A stretch of DNA of 64,000 nt, taken from positions 248,001-312,000 of the forward strand of contig CAJYIW010000019.1 in NCBI GenBank assembly GCA_913775095.1, given 5' to 3'. The position numbers were made by a program, and so were the translations under genes. The notes under the pieces were generated by a model. That model was not told the DNA's origin. It did no database searches and saw only the letters and a program-made list of their open reading frames with translations. This document shows, one piece after another, positions 42,802-52,262 of the stretch. The DNA comes from an uncultured Siphonobacter sp. Lineage in GTDB: Bacteria; Bacteroidota; Bacteroidia; Cytophagales; Spirosomataceae. Position 1 is the first letter of the stretch. Every line of letters begins with the position of its first letter.

Positions 42802-44127
42802 CTACTTTAATTCACTGGCTTTAATTTCTTTCGTCCATTTCAGTTCTCCGCGGGCGTTGTAGGTTTTGACGGTTAAAACCCGGTCCATACGGGAACCCGA
42901 CAGGGACATCACGGCGAAATTGCGTTCCTGCAAAACCGTTTCGGGCAACAGGGTGCTAACGCCGGCTTCTTCCTTGCTCTGACGGGCCGGACCGGAAGTA
43001 AAAGGAGAAATCGTGAAGTCGTAAAACGGGTAAGCGTTGAAACGATCCAGTTTATGCACGGCCGTATGGTGACGGTCACCGGAAAGGAAAACCACGCCGG
43101 GAATTTTCTGTTCGGTAATGCGTTTCAAGAGTTCTTCCCGCTCTTCGGCGTATACGGAATAATTTTCAAACTGAGCCGCCGGATTAATCACCTGACCTCC
43201 ACAAACCACGAATTTAAACGTAGCCTGACTGAAGCGAAGGGCGTCGATCAGCCAGTCCAGCTGTTTCTTGCCCAGATAATCCTTATTCTTGGCTTCCAGG
43301 TCGTTCGGAGCCCGCCACCAGCGATCATCCAGCATGAAAAACTGGCAATCGCCCCACTGGAATGTACTGGTAATGCCCTCTTTCTCAAAGGTGTAATTAG
43401 GATTGCCCCAGAAAAGCTTGAAGATATCCAGAGCGTCACGCTTCATCCAGAAACTACGATCTGCGTCGTTCGGACCGTAATCGTGGTCATCCCAGATGGC
43501 GTAGTGGTGCGTATGAGCCATCAGGGACTGTAACTGGGGGAAAGCCCGGCCGTGAGTCATGCGGCGGAGCATGCCGGTGCGGGTGTTCCAGTCTACTTCC
43601 CGGTAGTAATTATTATCCCCTCCCCATACCATGAAGTCAGGTTTGAGGCTGTCAATTTTGGTAAAAATCTCGTATTGCTGCCCATACGGCGTACCGGGTC
43701 GGTCGAATTCGGGTTCGCTGAAATACGCACAACTGCCAAAGGCAAAGCTGAAGGCGGGTGGATCGGTACGGTACTGCCAGAGCTTCTGCGTCTGGAACTG
43801 AAGAGCGTAGGGGCGGGCTACTTTCTTGCCATCCACCCAGATTTCATACTCATAGGTTTTGCCGGGTTCTACCTGATCCGCGTACATCCGGGCAACGAAG
43901 GCGGTGGTTTTTTCCGTAGTTACCTCGTCCGTGGAACGCTTGTTACCGGGTTGGCCTGCCTCCCAATACACAATTTTTACCTTGGCCACCTTCTGCGTTT
44001 GAGCCCAGAGCATGACTTCCATGAAGTCGGAATAACCCAGCATGGGGCCGCTCTTGAGTTGGGCCTGAGCGGAGAGAAGTAGACAGGAAAGAAAACTCAG
44101 TAACCAGAATCGTATGGATTTCTGCAT
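42802..44127 (-). CDS. Secreted PhoD-like phosphatase/phosphodiesterase
   Basis: The 441-residue protein starts with a signal peptide (FWLLSFLSCLLLSAQAQ). It has the PhoD metal motifs: FAFGSCAY, FMVWGGDNNYYREVD, YAIWDDHDYGPNDAD and VVFLSGDRHHTAVHKLDRF. An N-terminal fibronectin-like domain precedes the catalytic domain. PhoD enzymes hydrolyse phosphomonoesters or phosphodiesters in the periplasm with Ca2+/Fe3+. Its start lies next to the phased repeats upstream of lysA. Confidence 0.92.
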   Translation of the reverse strand: MQKSIRFWLLSFLSCLLLSAQAQLKSGPMLGYSDFMEVMLWAQTQKVAKVKIVYWEAGQPGNKRSTDEVTTEKTTAFVARMYADQVEPGKTYEYEIWVDGKKVARPYALQFQTQKLWQYRTDPPAFSFAFGSCAYFSEPEFDRPGTPYGQQYEIFTKIDSLKPDFMVWGGDNNYYREVDWNTRTGMLRRMTHGRAFPQLQSLMAHTHHYAIWDDHDYGPNDADRSFWMKRDALDIFKLFWGNPNYTFEKEGITSTFQWGDCQFFMLDDRWWRAPNDLEAKNKDYLGKKQLDWLIDALRFSQATFKFVVCGGQVINPAAQFENYSVYAEEREELLKRITEQKIPGVVFLSGDRHHTAVHKLDRFNAYPFYDFTISPFTSGPARQSKEEAGVSTLLPETVLQERNFAVMSLSGSRMDRVLTVKTYNARGELKWTKEIKASELK

Positions 44128-44211
44128 GGGGAAGTATTAAATTTTAATGAAGAATAGCTCGTTGACTTGCTGACTACAAAATTAGGGGTTATGCTAGATT
44201 ATACAGGAGAA

Positions 44212-44255
44212 GTTTGAAAGGTTTGAGAGTGTTTGAGGGTTTGAATTTTGTTTGA
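44212..44255. repeat. Phased GTTTGA array upstream of lysA
   Basis: GTTTGA occurs at 44212, 44221, 44231, 44239 and 44250, spacings of 9, 10, 8 and 11 bp, about one helical turn each. Confidence 0.8.
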
Positions 44256-44292
44256 CACCGGGTAGGTACTGGTTTTCCGTCAATGAATACAG

Positions 44293-44520
44293 CTCAAACT
44301 TTTCAAACGGACTCAAACTATATCATATCCTATCAAACCCTACTTTTCTGCTGCCAGCGGAAAAGCTGGCAGCGACGCCGCTAAAACCTCAAACTTTTCA
44401 AACAGCTCAAACTGTATCATATCCTATCAAACCCCACTTTTCTGCTGCCAGCGGAAAAGCTGGCAGCAACGCCGTTAAAACCTCAAACTTTTCAAACCAA
44501 CTCAAACGCTATCAAACCCG
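44293..44520. repeat. Tandem repeat of 94-95 bp with a hairpin in each unit
   Basis: The unit from CTCAAACTTTTCAAAC begins at 44293 and repeats at 44388 and, in part, at 44482. Each complete unit has phased TCAAAC words, TATCATATCCTATCAAACCC and a perfect 9-bp hairpin GCTGCCAGC-GGAAAA-GCTGGCAGC. Confidence 0.9.
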
Positions 44521-44582
44521 CCGAATAGATTTGATAAATCCGTGGTTTTCTGCCAATTTGCAACTTTATTTAATGCTTCTCC

Positions 44583-45818
44583 ATGCAAGTTAAAGAAGGG
44601 TCTTATTACATACAAAATCAGAAAGTTACTGATCTGGCCGCCCGGTTCGGCACGCCACTCTACGTGTACGACGGCGAAAAAATCATCAGACAAATTCAAC
44701 AACTACAGGAGGCATTTGCGGGTATTGACCTGAAAATCAAGTATGCCTGTAAAGCCCTGACGTCTATTTCCGTACTTAAGCTGATGCGTAAGCACGGCGT
44801 TGAACTGGACGTAGTCTCACCCCAGGAATTGCAGATTGGCTTACGTGCGGGCTATACCGGTAGTCAGATCAATTTCACTCCGAGCGGGGTTAATTTTGAG
44901 GAAATCGAATTTGCGGTAGAAAACGGAGCCTTTGTCAACCTCGACAACCTCGATGTTCTGGAAAAATTTGGCCAGAAATACGGCTCTTCCAAGCCCTGCA
45001 TGATTCGCATCAAACCCAACGTTGCGGCGGGGGGGAACGCGAAAATCATGACGGCTCACGAAGGTTCCAAGTTCGGAATTGACATTCGCCAGCAGGCAGA
45101 AATTCTGGCTTTGGTGGAGAAATACGATCTGAAAATCGTAGGCCTGCATCAGCATACGGGTTCGGATGTGAAAGAAGCATCGGCCTTTATTGAAGCCGCC
45201 AGCCGGATTTTTGAATTTGCCATGGCCTTCCCCGATCTTCAGTGCATTGACCTCGGAGGAGGGTTTAAAGTAGCTTACAAAGAAGGCGATTATACCACCG
45301 ACATGGAAAGCTTCGGCAAAGAGCTATCCGCTTTTTTCCTTCAATTCTGCGAACGGTACGGGCGTAAACTTCAGCTCTGGTTTGAGCCCGGTAAGTATCT
45401 GGTGAGCGAGTGCGGGTATTTGCTGGTACAGGCCAACGTGGTGAAGCAGGCTCCCGGCCGGACCTTCGTAGGCGTGGATTCGGGTCTGAATCACCTGATT
45501 CGTCCCATGATGTACGATGCGTACCATCACATTGTCAATGCGTCCAATCCAGACGATAGCGTTCAGGAAACGTACGATGTGGTAGGTTACATCTGCGAAA
45601 CTGACAATTTTGCCCTGGGTCGTACGCTGAACCAAGTAACCGCGGGAGATATTCTGGTTTTACTAAACGCCGGGGCCTATGGATTTGCCATGAGCAGCCA
45701 GTATAACAGCCGTTTCCGGCCCGCGGAAGTATTGATAGTAAACGGGGAAGCTCATCTGATTCGCCAACGCGAAACGATGGAAGATATTCTGAGAAATCAG
45801 GTTGAAATTGACGTATAA
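44583..45818 (+). CDS. lysA: Diaminopimelate decarboxylase
   Basis: LysA makes lysine from meso-diaminopimelate with PLP in the cytosol. IKYACKALTSISVLKLM carries the PLP lysine; GVELDVVSPQEL, HQHTGSDV, DLGGGFKVA and FEPGKYLV are family motifs; CETDNFALGR holds the catalytic Cys of the dimer-partner site. The 411-residue length is normal. Start ATG 44583 fits the family N-terminus. It sits alone, flanked by inverted GTTTGA/TCAAAC arrays. Confidence 0.95.
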   Translation: MQVKEGSYYIQNQKVTDLAARFGTPLYVYDGEKIIRQIQQLQEAFAGIDLKIKYACKALTSISVLKLMRKHGVELDVVSPQELQIGLRAGYTGSQINFTPSGVNFEEIEFAVENGAFVNLDNLDVLEKFGQKYGSSKPCMIRIKPNVAAGGNAKIMTAHEGSKFGIDIRQQAEILALVEKYDLKIVGLHQHTGSDVKEASAFIEAASRIFEFAMAFPDLQCIDLGGGFKVAYKEGDYTTDMESFGKELSAFFLQFCERYGRKLQLWFEPGKYLVSECGYLLVQANVVKQAPGRTFVGVDSGLNHLIRPMMYDAYHHIVNASNPDDSVQETYDVVGYICETDNFALGRTLNQVTAGDILVLLNAGAYGFAMSSQYNSRFRPAEVLIVNGEAHLIRQRETMEDILRNQVEIDV

Positions 45819-45823
45819 AGGGC

Positions 45824-45859
45824 GTTTGAAAAGGTTTGACGAAGCTAGATCTGGTTTGA
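45824..45859. repeat. GTTTGA array downstream of lysA
   Basis: GTTTGA occurs at 45824, 45834 and 45854 (10 and 20 bp apart). The run GTTTGAAAAGGTTTGA is the reverse complement type of the TCAAACTTTTCAAAC word upstream of lysA. Confidence 0.75.
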
Positions 45860-45883
45860 AGAGGCTTTTCTAGCTCATTCGTG

Positions 45884-45942
45884 GGGCCAATTTGGCAGAA
45901 GTTGTATTGATGCCGCATTAATATCAATGCGGGCGTCGGCCC
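45884..45942 (+). other. Nested hairpin after lysA
   Basis: GGGCC and GGCCC close an outer pair around GATGCCGCATT and AATGCGGGCGTC, an inner stem with a bulge. It may end the lysA transcript; there is no T run. Confidence 0.4.
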
Positions 45943-45993
45943 TGAAGAGTGATCGTAGTTATTCTTACTGATGCATAGATAACTAACAGGCAA

Positions 45994-46026
45994 TAAAAAA
46001 ATCCCGAAGCAGGCTTCGGGATTTTT
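45994..46026 (-). terminator. Intrinsic terminator of the 46036 gene
   Basis: AAAAATCCCGAAGC and GCTTCGGGATTTTT pair (minus strand) with A and T runs outside. Confidence 0.88.
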
Positions 46027-46035
46027 CGTTAAGAA

Positions 46036-46932
46036 CTATTTCTTTCGGGCGAAGTAAAAAAGCTGCGACGGTAAGTACTTCAGTTTTTCACTCAGGGTAA
46101 AATACCCTTTACCATTTTTCTCAAAGCAGACGGCTTCTCCCTGAGGCTCAAAGACGTACGGCAGCATGAGTTTGTAGCTGGAGTAAATAACGTCCTCAAT
46201 GGGTTCGTTTACATCATCCCGATTCCAGAGGTACATGGTCGTGTAGTTTCTCAGGATGATCTGCTTGCCGTCCGATGAAAAATCACCACTGGTAATCATG
46301 TACATGGGTAAATCACAGACGTACATGGCTGGCATGGGCTTGTCAAAATCCTGCGGATAAGCCAGTTTATACAGCTTGGAAAGGCCCGGACTTTTGGTAA
46401 TGACGTAAATGTCCTGCGTGATGGGTTCAATCAGAATGGCTTCCGTATCGCGACTGCCTTCCGGGTAATAAAATACAATCCGATCGTATTGCTCTACCTT
46501 CGAATCCACGGACTGGGGTTCTTTGAAGCGATAAATGTAATACTCAGGGTATTGCTGAAGGTTATCGCCCGTATCCGCCAGATAAATGTAATTGGTGCTG
46601 TCTTTTTTGTCGAAGAATAAATCCATATCCTCCCAATCTCGGTTGGGGAACGGCAAATCAACCCGGCCTTTTAGCTGACCCCGGTAGTTGATTAATGAAA
46701 GACGGTTGGGGTTATTGCCATCTTCCTGCACCCACAAATGCCCGGGCATTGAACGGCTGTCGGCCATGCCTGAAGCTTCGTCTATAGTTCCAGCGGGAAT
46801 ACTATGGGACTGCTCGTACTCAAAAATATAGGGGGGCGGCTCTGGTTGAGAACGTGTCAAGCCTGTAACCATCAACCCTAATACAATGACACGGAGCGTA
46901 CTCATCTTTATCGGCGGTACTTTTCTCATCAC
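46036..46932 (-). CDS. Secreted protein, probable beta-propeller
   Basis: The 298-residue protein has an N-terminal hydrophobic stretch (LRVIVLGLMVTGLTRSQ), probably a signal peptide. Repeated beta-blade-like segments (ASGMADSRSMPGHLWVQEDG, LSLINYRGQLKGRVDLPF, IYLADTGDNLQQYPEYYIYR, DTEAILIEPITQDIYVITK) point to a propeller. The pattern is common in uncharacterised Bacteroidota proteins and resembles esterase-like phytase folds. No catalytic residues can be assigned. Confidence 0.65.
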   Translation of the reverse strand: MMRKVPPIKMSTLRVIVLGLMVTGLTRSQPEPPPYIFEYEQSHSIPAGTIDEASGMADSRSMPGHLWVQEDGNNPNRLSLINYRGQLKGRVDLPFPNRDWEDMDLFFDKKDSTNYIYLADTGDNLQQYPEYYIYRFKEPQSVDSKVEQYDRIVFYYPEGSRDTEAILIEPITQDIYVITKSPGLSKLYKLAYPQDFDKPMPAMYVCDLPMYMITSGDFSSDGKQIILRNYTTMYLWNRDDVNEPIEDVIYSSYKLMLPYVFEPQGEAVCFEKNGKGYFTLSEKLKYLPSQLFYFARKK

Positions 46933-46998
46933 TACAAAAGAACTAAGGATCAGCTCTATATCAAAAAAAGTATACGAATCTCCTCTTATAAATCAAAA

Positions 46999-47041
46999 AA
47001 CTCTGTAAATAGTCTAAGAAAATAAGACTACTTACAGAGTT
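46999..47041 (-). terminator. Intrinsic terminator of the 47075 gene
   Basis: AACTCTGTAA-TAGTCT and AGACTA-TTACAGAGTT form a 16-bp stem with one mismatch. On the minus strand TTTTTT follows. Confidence 0.85.
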
Positions 47042-47074
47042 AATATCGGTGTAACTTAGGATAATATGATCGAA

Positions 47075-47497
47075 TTACTCAGCCCGCCAAACTTCCTGAC
47101 TACCGCCCATGGACAGGATTTCCAGGCGTGGGGGGGAAGGTAACAACACCATCTTGGCATCCAGGTTGGGGAAGTCTTTCAACGTTACCCAAACCCCATC
47201 ACCGGGGCCAATCTCAAATTCTTCGAGTCCGGTTTCTTCATTGACTACCTTTTCGTACTGAGTCCGGGGCAAATACGCCGTAGGCAGCAATACGTCCGTG
47301 TCGGGGCAGAAGTTGGCGTGTACCCGCTGAAGGATTTCTTCAAATTCGTCACCGTATTCGTCTACAAAATCATCTTCCAGAGCTTCCAGCGTTTCTTCTG
47401 CATCGTCGTAACCGGGATGGTCGTATCCCATCTCCCGCAGGGCAAAGCGTTTGGATAACAGATTTAATAAAGTATCATTTAAGGCCTGAGTGTTCAT
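47075..47497 (-). CDS. Acidic hypothetical protein
   Basis: The 140-residue protein is very acidic, especially EETLEALEDDFVDEYGDEFE. It has no signal peptide. The N-terminal helix LNDTLLNLLSKRFALREMGY precedes a beta-rich half (FEIGPGDGVWVTLKDFPNLD). I do not recognise the family. It starts 84 bp after the menC stop region on the same strand and is closed by its own terminator. Confidence 0.65.
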   Translation of the reverse strand: MNTQALNDTLLNLLSKRFALREMGYDHPGYDDAEETLEALEDDFVDEYGDEFEEILQRVHANFCPDTDVLLPTAYLPRTQYEKVVNEETGLEEFEIGPGDGVWVTLKDFPNLDAKMVLLPSPPRLEILSMGGSQEVWRAE

Positions 47498-47580
47498 AAG
47501 GTCGTGTATAGAAATATAGAGAGACGCGGCAAAAATAGAGGCAAATCACGAAAAAACTAACATTACCGCATCGTCTTGTT

Positions 47581-48681
47581 TCATTGAGTGATGAAGGAGT
47601 TTTCAAAAATGCTGTAATCCCAGAATTGCTGAGCATCCGAAAGGAGGTGCCCGTTCTGAATGGCGAGTGGAGAGGGAATATTATTAAAATATAAACTGCC
47701 CGTTCCCAGCCCCTGAGGCAGGGAATTCTGAAACTCTCCGGCGAACTGAGCGATGGCATTAAGCCCAATATTAGACTCCAGGGCCGAAGTGAGCCACCAC
47801 TTGATTTTCAATCGGTTCGCAATTTCAATCCATTCCTTGCAGGCGGTAAATCCGCCCAGTAACGTAGGTTTAAGTATGATATATGGGGGTTGTAACTTCT
47901 TGAGCAACCGCATTTTATCCATATAATCGTAGACCCCAATCAACTCTTCATCCAGAGCAATGGGAATGGGGGAGTATTCACACAGAGCGGCCATGGCTTC
48001 GGGCTGCCGGGGCTGAATGGGCTGCTCAATGGAATGAATACCGAGTTTGGCCAGCTGCCGTAACTTTTCGCTGGCTTCTTCGGCTTTCCAGGCTCCGTTG
48101 GCATCAATGCGAAGGGTTATCTCTTCCGGGGAATAGCGGGCCCGAATAAACTGAAGGCATTCCAGCTCCTGCTGAAAATCCAGAGCTCCAACTTTCATCT
48201 TGATGGTTTTGAAGCCCGCTTCCAGTTTTTGCCGGATTTGCTCCTGCATCCAGTCCTGGGAACCCATCCAGATCAGCCCGTTGATGGGAATCTGACGGTC
48301 GCCCTCGCTAAACGTATTTTTAAATACCTGACGTTTCCCATCATTCAGCAAGTCGCGAAGGGCGGTTTCGAAGCCAAAACGAATGGCGGGGTATCGCTGG
48401 TCGATGATCTGACTCAGAATCAGATCCAGATTCCAGCTGAACACTTCCAGCTCGTAACGATTAAAAGCCTGACAAACTTTTTGCAGGGTATGTTCGAAAT
48501 TAACGTAATCAGGACTCAGCCCTACCAGTGGACTGGCTTCACCCAGGCCAAAAACGTAAGGATTTTCTTCGTCGAAAATCTTCAGGTAATACGCTGTGTG
48601 CTGGGTAAGGGTACCCCTGGACGTGCCGGCGGCAAACCGGAAGTCAAGAATATGCTTGTGAACCAGCACTTTAAGAGACAT
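47581..48681 (-). CDS. menC: o-Succinylbenzoate synthase-like enolase superfamily enzyme
   Basis: The 366-residue protein belongs to the muconate-lactonising subgroup of the enolase superfamily. FKTIKMKVGALDFQQEL has the KxK catalytic region, LRIDANGAW the first metal Asp, IEQPIQP the second Glu, and ALDEELIGV with IILKPTLLGG the metal Asp and general acid lysine. Length and wording fit MenC, which makes o-succinylbenzoate in menaquinone synthesis, expected in Cytophagales. A dipeptide epimerase is the main alternative. No other men genes are near. Confidence 0.8.
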   Translation of the reverse strand: MSLKVLVHKHILDFRFAAGTSRGTLTQHTAYYLKIFDEENPYVFGLGEASPLVGLSPDYVNFEHTLQKVCQAFNRYELEVFSWNLDLILSQIIDQRYPAIRFGFETALRDLLNDGKRQVFKNTFSEGDRQIPINGLIWMGSQDWMQEQIRQKLEAGFKTIKMKVGALDFQQELECLQFIRARYSPEEITLRIDANGAWKAEEASEKLRQLAKLGIHSIEQPIQPRQPEAMAALCEYSPIPIALDEELIGVYDYMDKMRLLKKLQPPYIILKPTLLGGFTACKEWIEIANRLKIKWWLTSALESNIGLNAIAQFAGEFQNSLPQGLGTGSLYFNNIPSPLAIQNGHLLSDAQQFWDYSIFENSFITQ

Positions 48682-48803
48682 ACTGAAGGGAGGTAATTAG
48701 TTTAAAAGGGGGCAAAACTACACATTTAGCCGCGTTTTGTCGTTCTTTGCCGCATTAAATCCATTCGGAGCCGCAAAAATCACTCATTTACACTTACCCA
48801 GCT

Positions 48804-49856
48804 ATGGGTCACCTGATACTTTTATTACGACGAATTTTATTCCCTTTTTCCTGGCTTTACGGCTTTATTACCGACTGGAGAAATAGCCTGTATGACCGGG
48901 GTATGTCCCCGTCTGCGTCGTTTGAGATTCCGATCATCAGTGTGGGAAATCTTACGGTGGGTGGAACCGGAAAAACGCCTCATCTGGAATACCTGATCCG
49001 CTTATGTAAGCCTTATGCCCCGATGGCAACGCTGAGTCGGGGATACGGCCGGAGCACCCAGGGGTTTCGGATGGCTTCGCCGCAGGACTCGGCGGCAACG
49101 CTGGGCGATGAGCCTATGCAAGTATACCAAAAATTTGGTAAAGATATTCGCGTGACGGTGGGAGAGAAGCGAGCCGAAGCCGTCGAAAAGTTACTTTCGC
49201 TCCACCCCGAAACCGGTTTGATTTTACTGGATGATGCCTATCAGCACCGGGCCATCCAGCCCGGAGTGAACCTGCTGCTAACCGATTATCATCACCCTTT
49301 TTATCAGGATTACCCTTTTCCCGCCGGAAACCTGCGGGAACGTCGGCACGGAGCTGCCCGGGCCGATGCCATTATCGTGACCAAATGTCCGGAAAACCTA
49401 AGCCGCGAAGAGGAGAAAAAAATCGAAAAAAAAATTTCGGCGTATTCGAAAGCTCCCGTGTTTTTTTCGGGCATTCGGTACGGTACACCTCTGAACGATG
49501 CCGGACAGCACCCCCCGCAGGCTCCGGCAGTAGTGGTGTCGGGTCTGGCCCGACCTGAGCTTTTGGAAACCTACGCGAAATCCCGCTTCCGGGTGGACCA
49601 TCACCTGGCCTTTGGGGATCATCACGCGTACACTTCGGGCGACTGGCAAAAGATAAAAGCAGCCCTGAACCAAACGGCTCATGCCGAAGCCTGGGTTCTG
49701 ACCACTGAGAAGGATGCGGTAAAATTAAAAGCCGTAAGTGACAGTCCTTCAGTAATTTATATACTGCCGATTGAAGTGTATTTTCTGGAAAATAATCCGT
49801 TACATTTTGACCCGTGGTTACTGAAATCATCAGGTTTTATCGTTAAAAAAGCTTAA
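48804..49856 (+). CDS. lpxK: Tetraacyldisaccharide 4'-kinase LpxK
   Basis: The 350-residue protein has an N-terminal membrane helix (LLRRILFPFSWLYGFI) and the Walker A SVGNLTVGGTGKTPH. Conserved LSRGYGRST, DEPMQ and LDDAYQHRAI follow the LpxK pattern. It phosphorylates lipid A disaccharide at the inner face of the membrane. It is divergent from menC and 39 bp upstream of the porin gene, consistent with an envelope pairing. Confidence 0.93.
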   Translation: MGHLILLLRRILFPFSWLYGFITDWRNSLYDRGMSPSASFEIPIISVGNLTVGGTGKTPHLEYLIRLCKPYAPMATLSRGYGRSTQGFRMASPQDSAATLGDEPMQVYQKFGKDIRVTVGEKRAEAVEKLLSLHPETGLILLDDAYQHRAIQPGVNLLLTDYHHPFYQDYPFPAGNLRERRHGAARADAIIVTKCPENLSREEEKKIEKKISAYSKAPVFFSGIRYGTPLNDAGQHPPQAPAVVVSGLARPELLETYAKSRFRVDHHLAFGDHHAYTSGDWQKIKAALNQTAHAEAWVLTTEKDAVKLKAVSDSPSVIYILPIEVYFLENNPLHFDPWLLKSSGFIVKKA

Positions 49857-49882
49857 GTCCCCTGCCATCGGAAATTTGCTCG

Positions 49883-49890
49883 TATTTTTG
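49883..49890 (+). promoter_or_regulatory. TAnnTTTG box just before the porin start
   Basis: TATTTTTG ends 5 bp before the GTG start codon, so a transcript from it would be nearly leaderless. Confidence 0.5.
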
Positions 49891-49895
49891 AAATC

Positions 49896-51950
49896 GTGAA
49901 ACTATATCAATTCCTATTCTCAGTTGTTCTGACGGTGTGGTCGCTGACCTCCATGGCCCAAACGACACCCGCTCCTTTACCCAACGCTCCCGGTGAAGTA
50001 ACGATCAAGCCGGGGGATAACCCCGCCGCCCGCGGAAAAATTCTGGATGACTCCACCAAGCAGATTTATGGTCCAACGACCTCGCGTTATTTTCTGGAAG
50101 AAGACGTCTTCAACAATCGTAAAACGCTGTATACGATCGATACGAATTATATTGACTTTCACCGGTTTAGCTACGAATTCAGGAATAATAAATGGTATAC
50201 GGATCTGGGCGTGATGAACACCGCCCTGCGTCCGCTGTTCTTTGAAGCCCCGCAGCAGATTGGGGCTCAGCTGGGCTATGATTCCTACACGCCCTACACA
50301 ATCAAACCTTATCAGGTAAAGTATTACGATACGAAATCTCCTTTTACCCAGGCGTATTATGTGCAGGGTGGGAACGGTCAGAGTGTGCTTCAGTTCGATT
50401 TGTCGCGTAACATCAATTCACAGTGGAACCTGGGCCTGCACGTGGAACGTAACATCAGTAGACGACAGATCAATCTGGGAGCGGCCCAAACCCGCAGTCA
50501 GCGTGATCTGGGAGGCTTCTGGAATTTTGTGGTTCACACGAATTACCATACCAAAGACGACAAGTACGCCATTCTGGCTCACACCAATATTTTCGAACAT
50601 ACCATCCGGGAAACGGGGGGGATTTATCCGGAAACCGATCCGCTTAAAGCTAATTGGAATACCATTCTGGAAAGTCCCCGGGAAGCCCTTGAAATGTTAA
50701 CCTCCGCCTCCAGCCGGGACCGCCGGAATTCGTTTCATGTCTATCAGGAATACGTACCCGTTAAAGGTTTTCAGGTGTATCACGTGGGAGACTATACTAC
50801 GCGTTTCAATCGCTTCCGGGATAACAACTTCCAGAATGCCACCCGGACGGGTTTTTACAATAACATCATCGATCACCGGTCTTCGGCCGATACGCTGCTG
50901 GCTCAGGCCAATTACTGGTTACTGGAAAACAAGTTTGGTCTGAAAGGAGCGTACAAGGGATTCAATTACCGCGTTCACCTCCGGCGGCGGGATTATGGCG
51001 TTAACCAGCGTTCCAGAACAACGGTCAACGGGTCTGATTCCGTTTACGTCACGACGCATCCCGTCGTGATTGATGGCGTTACCTACAACCCCACCAAGAG
51101 CTTTACCGTGGCTAACCTGACCCTGATTGATAACGTAAACCGCCGCCGGAATGAAAACTTCCTGGGTGCGTGGCTGGCGTATTACTTCAAAGACAGTACC
51201 AGGGTCGAAGCCGAAGGGGAATACCTGGTCGGAGCCGACTACCGGATTCATGGCAATTATTACGGAAAATGGTTCAAGGCCACGTTCACCAGTACGCTGA
51301 ATTCGCCTACCTTATTGCAGGAGCAGTTTTATAGTCCGATTCTGAGCTGGAACAAGAACCTGTCCAATGTATTTACCAACCAGATTCAGGCTTCGGCTCC
51401 GATCAAAATCCGGGACTTACTGATTGAACCCAGCCTCCATTACAGCCTGACCAAGAACCACATTTATTTCGATTCCAGTTCAGTGGTGCAGCAGGAGAAT
51501 AGTCCCATCAGCGTGTACCGGGCCGGGGTAAATCTGTCCTGGCGAAGGGGTAAATTCAGTACCTCACACCTGGCTTATCTAACGACTACCTCCGGGCCGG
51601 ATCTGATTCGGATGCCGAAAGTACAGACCCTGTCCAAAGTTGGATTTGAATTTATCTATTCAAAAGTGATGTACGTACAGATTGGCCTCGATGCTCATTA
51701 CCGTTCGGCGTATTACGCAGACCTGTATCAGCCCCTTTCCAATCAGTTTTATCTGAATAATAAATTCAAAGTCAACGGCTATGTGCAGCTCGATGTTTTT
51801 GCCGATGTTCGCATCAACCGCGTTCGGGTATTCGTGCAGATGAAAAACGTCGCTGATGGCATCATTCCGCGTAACTTCATGCCTACACCTTTCTATCCGG
51901 GAATGAAACGGGCATTCGGCTTCGGGGTGTGCTGGCCGCTGTTTAATTAA
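49896..51950 (+). CDS. Putative outer-membrane porin
   Basis: The 684-residue protein starts at GTG 49896 with a signal peptide (KLYQFLFSVVLTVWSLTSMA). After a Pro/Gly-rich linker, the chain is a run of beta strands with aromatic ends (FHRFSYEFRNNKWYTDLGVM, YKGFNYRVHLRRRDYGVNQR, VRVFVQMKNVADG), typical of Bacteroidota putative porins. The substrate is unknown. The box at 49883 and the short gap to lpxK suggest its own promoter or read-through. Confidence 0.82.
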   Translation: MKLYQFLFSVVLTVWSLTSMAQTTPAPLPNAPGEVTIKPGDNPAARGKILDDSTKQIYGPTTSRYFLEEDVFNNRKTLYTIDTNYIDFHRFSYEFRNNKWYTDLGVMNTALRPLFFEAPQQIGAQLGYDSYTPYTIKPYQVKYYDTKSPFTQAYYVQGGNGQSVLQFDLSRNINSQWNLGLHVERNISRRQINLGAAQTRSQRDLGGFWNFVVHTNYHTKDDKYAILAHTNIFEHTIRETGGIYPETDPLKANWNTILESPREALEMLTSASSRDRRNSFHVYQEYVPVKGFQVYHVGDYTTRFNRFRDNNFQNATRTGFYNNIIDHRSSADTLLAQANYWLLENKFGLKGAYKGFNYRVHLRRRDYGVNQRSRTTVNGSDSVYVTTHPVVIDGVTYNPTKSFTVANLTLIDNVNRRRNENFLGAWLAYYFKDSTRVEAEGEYLVGADYRIHGNYYGKWFKATFTSTLNSPTLLQEQFYSPILSWNKNLSNVFTNQIQASAPIKIRDLLIEPSLHYSLTKNHIYFDSSSVVQQENSPISVYRAGVNLSWRRGKFSTSHLAYLTTTSGPDLIRMPKVQTLSKVGFEFIYSKVMYVQIGLDAHYRSAYYADLYQPLSNQFYLNNKFKVNGYVQLDVFADVRINRVRVFVQMKNVADGIIPRNFMPTPFYPGMKRAFGFGVCWPLFN

Positions 51951-52262
51951 TAGAGAATAACTGAAGGAATGAATGCTCGATTAAAAAGAAAATCAGGGGA
52001 TCGGTACTAAAAAATGAGTATGTAAAGTATTGGCAAACAGGAGCGTATAAGATTCATGTTCATAGATTTCGTCACTACTGGAATTCTAAAGACTTTTCAT
52101 TGTTCTGAAATAGGGAGAGATGTGTCCCGAATGGAGGAGCAATGAGTGAATACGGGAAACGCACTCCTTCCCTGATTTACTTATTGAGAACTGAACACGA
52201 GCCTGAGGAATGCGAGAAGTCATTGATTCTATCATTCACTCACTCAAAATGGATTAATCAAG
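51951..52262. other. Gene-free region
   Basis: The 312-bp stretch before the AddB-like gene has a short overlapping frame without coding character and TCATTC/GAATGA-like words. No terminator for the porin gene was clear. Confidence 0.4.

Noticed and set aside
44293-44520. Tandem units considered as a CRISPR array
   Set aside because: The units are 95 bp with no unique spacers, and no cas gene is near.
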